In this document: positions 10,501-18,932 of the stretch, piece by piece | How the letters are laid out: each line of letters starts with the position of its first letter | Position numbering within the stretch: the first letter of the stretch is position 1 | DNA from: Conoideocrella luteorostrata | Taxonomy: Eukaryota; Ascomycota; Sordariomycetes; Hypocreales; Clavicipitaceae | DNA: 26,767 nucleotides | Reading direction: 5' to 3' | NCBI GenBank assembly: GCA_032433595.1 | Contig: JASWJB010000454.1 | Coordinates: forward strand, 1 to 26,767 | Notes under the pieces: model-generated | Databases searched by the model: none | Told to the model about the DNA's origin: nothing | The model's input: only the letters and a program-made list of their open reading frames with translations | Position numbers and translations under genes: made by a program

Positions 10501-11511
10501 TTGAGGATGAGAGAATATTAGCCACATGAACGGGTATTGGTCACAGCATACAACTGACTACGTACAGAGCGGGTGATACCGTGCATAGACCACGAAGAAA
10601 GTTATTGGGTGGATCCACCAGTACTTTAGAGATGCGTTCGACAGAAACCGCCAAGTCGGCGATGGAGCTCCCGCAATGTGGCGTTGCGAAGAAGACGAAC
10701 CCTTTGGTGCAGCTTGCGATAGAAGCAGCTTGTTGTGTGGCCAGGGTCACAGCCTGCAAGCCACCAATGCGTGTTGCTGTTAGTTAATGCGAATCAAAAT
10801 GATAATTGACGGAGACAACCACAACCACACAAAAAATAGAGCGACAGAGTGAGGGGGGTTGTGTGTGAGTGAGTGAGTGTGAGTGTGTGTGTGTGTCACA
10901 ACAGCTGAAGGAATTACACGTGCCTTTTTGACTATCAAGCCACCCAAAGAGTGAGCAACAAACACAATTGGACGACTCCGCTCCTGCCACATTGACATTA
11001 CGTGTCAGCTCAAAAACTATTGGCAATGGGCCAGCAGCTAGCAGAAGTAAAGAATGACACATAGAAAAGTGCCTTGTCGGATACAGGACAATACTGCCTG
11101 GCCGGGATAGATCGGGAGTTAGCCTCACATCTTCTTGAGCCCGGAAATGCCCCATTCCCGCTATCAGCTGTGTCGCAACATCCTCAAAATCCAACTCAGC
11201 ATTATGATTCTTCTTCCTGGCGTTGAAGCCAAATACTAGAGTGCGCACTCCTGGGAGTCTATCCGGAAGGAGATCGCGAAGCCAGAAAGTTCCTGTGCCA
11301 GAGTGTGTCCATGTGTTGTAGGCGTGGCCTCCAAGACCGTGGACTGCAACGAGACTGCTCACACAATGTCAGTCCAATCCAACAAATCTTGTCATCCTGT
11401 CTGTGAGAAACTTGTGATAGTTACTTACTCGACGGCTATATCTTTCGGAGAAACTGGCGATCCTTGTCGCAAATCGTGAACGCCATACACGGGTTCCCCA
11501 CTGTTGACCAT
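7542..11511 (-). CDS. NLR (STAND) protein: alpha/beta-hydrolase, NB-ARC, TPR
   Basis: Fungal nucleotide-binding oligomerisation receptor, probably acting in self/non-self recognition or cell-death control. Seven exons fit on the minus strand: 11511-11429, 11354-11129, 10983-10924, 10753-10566, 10497-10389, 10299-8939 and 8838-7542. They total 3324 nt, giving 1107 aa in one frame. The N-terminal hydrolase (about 25-250) has the oxyanion motif VHGLGGH (32-38), nucleophile elbow AHSLGG (Ser115) and a likely catalytic His245 in LNADH. NB-ARC follows: P-loop GLGGVGKT (327-334), Walker B LLILDN (399-404), RNBS-B-like IIVTTQD and GHLPLA (482-487). The C-terminal part from about 679 holds TPR-type helices, for example YYEAGDYTGGVQACQEFL and LQSRYDEAENTCQALL. 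Introns 1, 2, 4, 5 and 6 are GT-AG; intron 3 fits best as GC-AG. Exon junctions are inferred from frame and family similarity. The hydrolase class is called SesB-like in fungal NLRs. Confidence 0.9.
8884..8899. repeat. A16 homopolymer in the last NLR intron
   Basis: Sixteen consecutive A on the plus strand, read as T16 in the sense strand of intron 6 (8938-8839) of the NLR gene. It lies upstream of the probable branch site (TGCTGAC) and may act as a polypyrimidine tract. The acceptor AAAG is weak. Confidence 0.9.
10754..10923 (-). other. probable GC-AG intron 3 of the NLR gene
   Basis: Donor AAG|GCACGT and acceptor TTGCAG|GCT, with TTAACTAAC as branch site about 30 bases before the acceptor. 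Using the GC donor joins GGLIVKK to AVTLATQQ in phase and matches the usual length and sequence after the nucleophile elbow. The nearby GT (in CACGTG, 10920-10919) would leave the reading frame broken. Confidence 0.7.
10859..10897. repeat. GT/GAGT microsatellite inside an NLR intron
   Basis: Stretch of GTGTGTGAGTGAGTGAGTGT type followed by a (GT)n run, just after a G6 run. It lies entirely in intron 3 (10923-10754) of the NLR gene; the sense strand reads CA/CTCA. It is a replication-slippage tract with no coding effect if the splice model is right. Confidence 0.9.
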
Positions 11512-11570
11512 GTTGGATTATTGCTGCGAGAGCTACAATCAAAGCCTCGACAAAACACAAGCAAGTTCAT
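11436..11570 (-). promoter_or_regulatory. possible overlapping upstream ORF of the NLR gene
   Basis: An ATG at 11570 opens a 44-codon frame ending at TAG 11438-11436, overlapping the NLR start (11511) in a different frame. If the transcript starts upstream of 11570, this uORF would compete with translation of the NLR. The transcription start is unknown, so this is only a possibility. Confidence 0.3.
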
Positions 11571-14496
11571 TGTGGAGCGATAACGGCGTAGATGTCAGCG
11601 GAAAAGTCAGCTTAAAGTAGGTTCTACGGTTGTACGAAGGTCGATTCCAAACAGCCTGCCCAAGACCGAGGTGCGGACAAATTACATACCCCTGTTGGTA
11701 CGCAGTGGTACAAATCAAGTAACTGCACGAAGAAAGCCTTGGTGGTTGTGTTTACTACCAGAGAATGCTTCACAGGCAATTCCGCTGTAATCCCCCGAAG
11801 TAGTTTTGGGCTGGCGCAGAGCCCTCGTGACGCACTGGGCGTACCAACTGGCTTGTGGTGATATTTGCTCAGGATCAGCTCCGTCATGGGTGATAGGATC
11901 TCGTAATTTTTCGGTCACCACAGGAAGCACAAAAATCGCAGCAAGGCACTATGACTAGCCTCAGTGCCATTTATTATGCCTTGCCGACTGTTGGTCGACC
12001 AGTGGAAAAGAGCAAGGCGACACGAATGTGTCACTAGGAGGCAGCCAAGATTGGCAGCCTCACTGAAGCATCTGCCTTGGCGCGCCGCTTCTCATTCATG
12101 GGCTCCAATAGTGTGGTGCGTACGACATCGCCGCGGTGGGATACAAAGGTACGGTGGCACGAAATGCACGGGAGAGCACCAAGATAGTAGCTATCACACA
12201 AGCTAATTGCTGCTGCCCGCAGCCACTGCCCATAAAGCGCTGAATAGGTATAACTGATGCCACAGATGGTGCCATGCTATTCTGGGCGTCGTTGCAGATG
12301 TGCTGCGCTTGAACCCACATCCTTTCTCATGGCCGCTCCAACGCTAAAGCGCAATTAGTTTTAGTTACGACGCACGGAGAACGTGGGCATGGGTCAAACG
12401 ACTGATATCGCTACGGGCCGTTGAGAACTAACATCGCACAGAAAATAGCGTTGCGTGGAGCCACATTTAGCGTTAAGACCCTTTGTACTCCGTATTCACC
12501 GTAACAATGAATCTAGCGGCGTTTTCTCCGCTTTTTAAATTGAAACGAAATTCGATATCCCACGCATGAATTTACGGAGTAGCATAACATAGTCAAGCAA
12601 GCAGGCTTCTGTGGAGACCGTGGCCATGATTGCATTCGAATATGACGCGGCAGTGTGGAGTGAAGGTACACACATACTGTGCGTGATTCCAAGAAGCGGG
12701 GCATGCACTGCAATGGCCGCTTGTGGGCAAGCTAGAACCTTGAGAACCCAGAAGCCAGGGTACATCAGCGGTCAAGTCAGCATCAATCGACGGCTCCAGA
12801 CCCAAAGGAACTAGGTGCTGGCGCAAGTATTGAAGAAATGTTTGCGATGGTTCGGCCTAGCAGAAGAGTTGCAACATTTTGACAAACGCACCGAGCATTT
12901 GGCCTAACTATCGACGTGTCAATGTGCCTCATGCTGTCCTTTGTGCCACCAACCATCGTTACTGAGAGCAACCATGTTATTCTATTACTCGTCTCCATCT
13001 CTGTGACCGCAGCCTGCAAGACCCAAATACAACGTCGTTAGGCTGTACAAGCGCTGCACGGAAAAGAAACCTCCTATTTGATTCCACATCAGCCGTCCAG
13101 ATTGGTAGACCACTACTGTATCTATGACTAATCAGTATCGGAACAGAGCACTTGTTCTGGACTCCAATCCAGCGCCATATGGCCAAGCCTTGATATCTAT
13201 CTATGTTTGAAATGCGGTCTGAAAGGGCGGGCCTTCTATGTGCTACTAGACGAGTTGACGCAGCTTGTGGGCGAAAACTGGTCAGACCTGCTACCCGATG
13301 CTCTACCACACGATTTTTTCGAACGGAACCGCAAAGATTATGATAGAGGTGAGCCGCAGTCGATGTCGTAGTATTAAGAACAGATCCGGTCTAGCATACG
13401 TTTTGCATCGCGTCCATAACATTTTGATATACAGTCCCGCTCGTTAAGGCTCGTAAGTCCCGCCCCATAATCCCCACCAAGATTAACAGATTAATTAAGC
13501 ATATATTAAATGCAGCTGTGGCCCAGAATATGGATCACGTGTCGATCCTAGTGTTGTCTCTGACTCAAGTTGACGCCGGCCTGGACGGAGGTTCAACTAC
13601 CTCATCGAGATGTACCGTACTCGAGTCGAGCCTGCTCTGCCGAACGAAGTTGGAGCCTTTGAGCTTTTGGACCTCCTCATCGGATTGGGCTTCGATATGC
13701 TTGTTTCTCTTCCACAGGCCCATAATATTTTTCATATCATTGCCGAGTTTGCGGAGATGCGTGTGTGCTCGAGTTTCAGGACACCCGAACCCGATATCGA
13801 TGTTGCAAACGTCGATCGGCTCTCGGTGGTGCATCTTATTAGGAGACGAAGGGATGTGGAACAGGAACGCTGTTCTATATGAGATGCTTATGACTCCTTT
13901 TAGCCAACAATATAGCGAGTCTGATATTGAGGAGAAGGTGTGGCGGATGGTGAGGAGGGCCTTTTACGCCTTCATGAGTGATGAGTGTGATAACGATAAA
14001 TTTGACACCACTGAATGATGTGACGCGCTATCGACGATTTTTGCGCTTGTTTGAACCTAATGCGATATTTCTTTTTCCAGTCTATTACCCATCAAATTAG
14101 CATGCCTGGGGCCGGGCCGGAGGATATCCTACTAACACTGCTTATATACCTAGTTGGAACTTGTATGGTAGTGTTCAATCTAGTCGCAGAATATTGAAAT
14201 CCCCTATTATGGTTAACCCCTGTTTTGTTATAACAAGTGAAAGGATCGCGCCCTGTCACACAGACCAGGGATCAGTGGAGCAGACAACGACACTGCAGGC
14301 TCGAAAGGATTCAACGCTTATTAGTGATTTTAAATAGTCTTCAAATTTTCTTGTTCAATAGGTAATCTGCAAGAAAACATCTAATTCTTCGCGGATCAGC
14401 TAGAAATCGAGGATATTCCGTCTGTCGTTTTGACCGCCATAGCTGCTCATTGTGACACTGAGACTTCTCGCTATAGGAACAGCATCTGTCACGAAG
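11571..14496. other. intergenic region between the two NLR loci
   Basis: About 2.9 kb with short overlapping frames on both strands. The longest stretch without a stop is plus-strand 13518-14018 (first ATG 13530), but it has no recognisable domain, and opposed frames at 13565-13834 (minus) and 13610-13882 (plus) are equally open. ACTCCGTA-type motifs occur at 12487-12494 and 12573-12580. The region could contain decayed genes beyond recognition. Confidence 0.45.
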
Positions 14497-16104
14497 ATGA
14501 CGTCCTTCCAGAGCGAAAAGAGGAGCCACGGCGACGACGACGACGACGATATGCCGACGCCCAGTGTATTGAAGAGAAAGAGGTCGTATGACAACGTTCC
14601 TAAGGACAACACGATACACAGAAATGGCCACGTCGTGGGTGTATGCTTGCCAAATGACTACACGGTTGGTTGGATTTGCGTTCTTCCCATCGAGATGGCT
14701 GCGGCCCGTGCTATGCTAGACACTGTTCACGAGTCGCTTCTAAGCATTGGAGATGATAGCAACGCGTATATATTGGGGAACATCGCCATACACAACATTG
14801 TGATTGCATGTCTTCCATTGGGTCATGATGGGACTAACAACGCGGCGACCGTGGCGAGCAAAAAGCGCCGCAGCTTCCCTTGCATACGCATAAGCCTGAT
14901 GGTTGGCATCGGTGGCGGAGTCCCCAGAAAAAGTGATATTCGACTGGGTGATGTTGTGGTCAGCGAGGGTGCAATACGACTTGGGGAAAACCGTTGAGGA
15001 GGCCGTCTGAAGCGAACCGGCGTTCGAAGAACCCCCCCGTCAGCACTCCTGACAGCCGTCTTCAAACTACGAGCCATTCATGAATCAGCCTTACTGATGC
15101 AGTCAAGAGGGCGCCAACAGTCATGGTGGCTTCAGGTAACAACAAAGGTTGTGTTGTTTGGCTGTTGCTGTAGATTATCTTTGCTAATGTGCTCTAGATC
15201 GTCGGAACCATCTCTTGGAGTCTCTGAAGTTTGACCAAATTGATACCCGCCGCTCAGGCATAACAGCGAATCACTCAATAACGTGCGAGTGGCTGTTGAA
15301 ACATCCCGACTATCAAGACTGGCGCGATCCCGAAAAGGCCCCACGGCACCACGGCTTTCTCTGGATAAAAGGTAAGCCTGGTGCTGGAAGTCGACAATCA
15401 CGAATTTTGCCTATACCCGGGCGAAGAAGGACAAGGCAAATACAGTCATTTCTTTCTTCTTCAACGCACTATTTCAGCTCTCAAATGTGATGCTGAGGCT
15501 TCTTGAGGTCTTTGACGGGTCGGAACATAATGACGAGCTTGATTCACTGCACACGACAATTGCGAGTCAAGGTAGTCAGCCTGAGTGGCGAGTGGTGGTG
15601 CTCCAAGACTTGTTGCGGAGTGCAGTAGCGAAGCTTGATCAACAATGTTTGACGCTCTTTGTTGACGCTCTTGATGAGTGTGAGGCAGATCAAGTAGAGG
15701 AAATGGTGGAGTAATTTGAGGGTCTCGGAGATGAATCTGTCTCAAACGGAATACAACTTACTATATGTTTCTCTAGTCGCCACTATCCACACATCGATAT
15801 TCAGCACGGCCTAAAACTGACCCTAGAGCTTCAAGAGAACATGAAAAGGACATCGCCTCATATATTAAAAGCAAGCTTAAAGTTGGGGAAAGTAAGACTG
15901 CCAAGGAAATCAAGAACAAAGTGCAGACCAATGCAGGCGGCATCTTCATGTAGGTCGTTCTAGTTGTCGACATCCTCAAGGCGGATTCCAAAATGGCCGA
16001 ATTTTTAACGTCAGGAAACGGCTTGACGAACTACCAATCAAGCTAATTGATCTCTTCACGGAAATCCTGCAGAGGGACCAGAAGAACATGCGAGGTTTGC
16101 AGCT
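14497..16104 (+). pseudogene. Pfs-NACHT NLR pseudogene, left part (plus strand)
   Basis: Decayed STAND protein of the Pfs (phosphorylase/nucleosidase) plus NACHT type. It begins at ATG 14497 with an acidic run (HGDDDDDDMP). The Pfs fold follows: NDYTVGWICVLPIEMAAARA near 14655-14715 and LMVGIGGGVPRKSDIRLGD near 14897-14955. Compensating frameshifts occur near 14968 and 14997, and the second half of Pfs is missing. A fossil intron (15136-15197, GTAAC...CTCTAG) still joins VMVAS to DRRNHLLESLKFDQ in phase. NACHT starts with HHGFLWIKGKPGAG, but one base is missing right in the P-loop (near 15389); the next frame continues STITNFAYTRAKKDKA. Walker B is LTLFVDALDEC (about 15648-15680). Stops are at 15712-15714 (TAA) and 15951-15953 (TAG in IFM-stop-VVLVV, where TGG is expected), with frame changes near 15840 and 16015. 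It stops matching at AGCT 16101-16104, where the gene continues on the other strand. Confidence 0.88.
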
Positions 16105-16446
16105 GTCTGAAATCAGCTACTCGCGCGATGCTTGTGACTCTGCAGTCCGCAACCACTACGATTTCCTGCAGGAATGTACCTCTACAAACCGAGTATCATG
16201 GAACCACCAGAGAAAAGCTGGCCTAATATCACCGCTAATACGATGCAATGCCTAGGAAAGGACGAGGAAGTTATCACGCTTCGCCGCACCTATTACATAT
16301 ATCTGATGATGGAGGAGTCGGCCCGCAAGGCGCACAGGTTGTTACTTCGCCAATTGGAATACGAGGGGTGAACCCGAGTGAGTGCGTTCTGATGATATAG
16401 CCAAAGTTATAGCAGAAAGTGCTTCATGCTACGAAAGTGTTCTTGC
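16105..16446. other. inner part of the inverted segment, unassigned
   Basis: This stretch lies between the left inversion breakpoint and the recognisable inverted NLR sequence. A plus-strand frame 16174-16371 is open for 65 codons but matches no family I know, and the minus strand has stops in all frames. It is probably decayed sequence that once lay downstream in the pseudogene. Confidence 0.4.
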
Positions 16447-17244
16447 TCAGGTCGTTGGAGTCGCACGCGGCAGGCGATGTAACCCCATATTTTTGCTTGA
16501 TACAAACTTGGTATTGCACACTGGTATGAATGTTCTGCTGGAACCAAGAATCCTTGCTCGCAGGAGCAGATTGAAGACGATCCTCGCGTCAGGACGAAAC
16601 GCAGTCCTTATGAGCCTTATATAGTTATTTTCTGCAAGAATGTGCTGAAGGGTTGTAGTCGATATGTGACGGCGGTTTTCATATATTTCAAAGAGGTTAC
16701 TGAGTTGAATCCAGGCTTTGAAAGTAAAGTCTTTTGAGAAATCGTCCTGTGGAGACCCATCCGCGGCCACATCGGCATGACGGAGAATGTAGCGAGTTGT
16801 ATATTCAAGAAATGGAAACTTATCTGACACTAAGCTTCGTAGGCGTTCTGCCTCATCAGAGGATGCCTTTGGAAGTTGTATAGCGGAGGGTACGTAGTCT
16901 GAGATGCTGAGTCTGATATAGGCGTCGCAACCTTTCCGTAGTTAGCCATGACTCGTACTTCGAAAATCTGTTGCAGTAAGGTTTGGCCACAACTTCCGCC
17001 GGCCATCTTTCAGAAAAAAATTCCCGCACCGACTCGTGGATAAACTGAACCGTTGAACTTTTCGACTTGGTAGGTTCTGCGAGACCCTTTGAAGAACTTA
17101 AATCGAATCTGCTCATATCGCCTCTGGTGACGTCTTCTTGTTCCCATTCTCGCAAGGTATCGGGACTAGGTCCAGATACGGCTGTGAAGTGGTCTCGTCT
17201 AGCTTCAACGGGCGTTTCGCAAAGAGAATCCATTGGATGCAGAG
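16447..17244 (-). pseudogene. Pfs-NACHT NLR pseudogene, right part (inverted)
   Basis: Read on the minus strand from 17244, this is the stretch that normally follows NACHT in Pfs/NACHT/ankyrin proteins: LCIQWILFAKRPLK (17244 downward), HFTAVSGPSPDTLREW, SSSKGLAEPTKSKSS, VQFIHESVREFFSE (near 17050), then LPKASSDEAERLR and DKFPFLEYTTRYILRHAD (near 16880-16790), ending with LQHILAENNYIRLI near 16640. Frame changes occur near 17192 and between 16950 and 16870. No ankyrin repeats are recognisable beyond 16600. Its first codons continue exactly where the plus-strand part stops, so I read it as the same gene, inverted. A separate remnant of a related gene is the alternative. Confidence 0.82.
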
Positions 17245-17249
17245 CTGGA

Positions 17250-18719
17250 TATCCTAAAGATTAGGAGCCTAGAAGAGTTAAAGAGGGGACCAGAGGGTCA
17301 GGGAAGATTTGTCTTCCACAATAATAAAAATAAAATAAACACAAAAGCGCTATTTATGAATTATGGAGTATACTTTGAAAACCATTGTTTCTTAGAAGAC
17401 TTCTTTTTCCTTCATTTCCAGCTATTTCTAGCTATTTCCCCATGGTAAAGACTTACTAACGCCATACTTTGCAAAATGTGCCCCATCGTTGTGGATTGTG
17501 AGGCCGATCCGGCACCTCTGAGTCTAACATCGTCTCTCCGCAAATAAAAACTTCAGTGAATATCGAGAAACCAGGCTCACTATGGCGTTTTATGGGCTGC
17601 ATTGTTCATCTAGATGGGAAGCCAGCACATTTACCTGTCCGTTGTTAATAGACCGTTTGGAGGCATTGCAGTATGGAGCATAATGACGCCAGCGAAAAGT
17701 ATTTGTGGTTGTCGTTCCATATTAATTGACATGCACGTATACAAGGCTGTTCGCCGGCGTGGTCATGTTCAGTCTTAGCATACCGAGCGCACCGGAATCG
17801 TTGTATTCGGGGGCACATCCATTCCCGTCAGTAGAGGCGCCGCTTAGACAAGATGCGCTGGCTCTGCAGCAGTTGAAAAATCGTTACTGGCTCCCTGATG
17901 TGGTGGCTGGCTGGCGGGCAATGGTGTAAGTGGACTGCCATCCTCCACATGCATGCATGGCGCTTTCATCGCTGGGTTGTTTGGCTCTCGTGAAATAACG
18001 GGTCATTATGATAATGCGTGCTGAAACAAAGAAAACACAGAGACTCATGCTGATGCGGGCAGGGATGTGCCAGTGCATCGTTTATCACACCGCTCCGGAA
18101 ATAACCTCCAGGCTGGCAGCTGATCTTGATGAAATTGCTATTCCCGCTACGGAGCATGAATTTTTACATTTCGTTCGCATAATTCGAATGATCTAGCGCG
18201 ATTCTGAACAAACATTTCTGCAGCTCGTGTGACCGTAACTCTTGTGCCAGAAGATAGATGTAAGCCCACGAGGGGGCTAGCTTAACCTGGATGATGTTTG
18301 AAGCGTTGGCTGTAGCGTACCAGAGCCACGTGGACAGACAACCAAGTCACGGAAAGTGAGGCTGCTGGTGTGAGATAAGAACAGATATTGGCCCAGCCGC
18401 ATGTGGCATCCAGGTTGGCAATGGCGTCCGCTCACAGATCGACTTTTGGAATGGGACTCGGCGGATAGCAGTCTGTTTTGAAAGAGAGATGGATTGGTAG
18501 CTTTGTGCAAGGACACTTACGCAGCATATCTTTTCTATGTGGAAGTTCTATGTATATACATGCCTAGATAATCCTGTAAGGCATCTATGTGTGAGAGGTT
18601 TAAAAGCGTAGTAAATCACACTCTACGGCAGCAAAATCAAGACTCGCTACATCTCATCACCACAATAGACAGATTACTAGAAAAAGGTCATCCGGTCAAT
18701 AACCCCTAATCCAAAGAAA
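17250..18719. other. intergenic region without a recognised gene
   Basis: About 1.5 kb of mixed composition beyond the right inversion breakpoint. Short frames (for example 17726-17929, 18008-18196) lack an ATG at the right place or any domain. I see no repeat or RNA gene. Confidence 0.45.
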
Positions 18720-18932
18720 ATGTCTAGCAACAGCCCCTTCAATAACGTCATCGCGAAGACCATTGACGAACAGGCGTCTCCCATCGTCACAGACAGGGTT
18801 TTGCCCGAGACTCGTAAGAACTGCCCACACTACGAGAACAGGACCAAGGCAGGTCTTGTGTACTGTGCCGTAATGACAGGGTCTCACCGTGCGTATGCAG
18901 TTTTTCATTGGCAGCCGTGGCCATTACAATAA
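18720..18932 (+). CDS. possible small protein of unknown function
   Basis: ATG at 18720 (context AGAAAATGT) opens 70 codons starting MSSNSPFNNVIAKTIDEQAS and ending in TAA. The beginning reads like ordinary soluble protein, with KNCPHYENRTKAGLVYC carrying two Cys. The end (AVFHWQPWPLQ) does not look coding. A second frame just downstream (from about 18890 to a TAG near 19066) continues with more Cys (FFIGSRGHYNN, GKECSKQDTYDG), so an intron or frameshift may link them. I found no convincing intron. It could be a small two-exon gene or chance. Confidence 0.25.
   Translation: MSSNSPFNNVIAKTIDEQASPIVTDRVLPETRKNCPHYENRTKAGLVYCAVMTGSHRAYAVFHWQPWPLQ

Noticed and set aside
13518..14018. 166-codon plus-strand frame between the NLR genes
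   Set aside because: Starts at GTG (first ATG 13530), has no recognised domain, and frames on the opposite and second plus phases are equally open; mentioned only within the intergenic entry.
16174..16371. 65-codon plus-strand frame at the left inversion breakpoint
   Set aside because: It lies inside the inverted segment, so it is probably antisense to the former gene; no family recognised.
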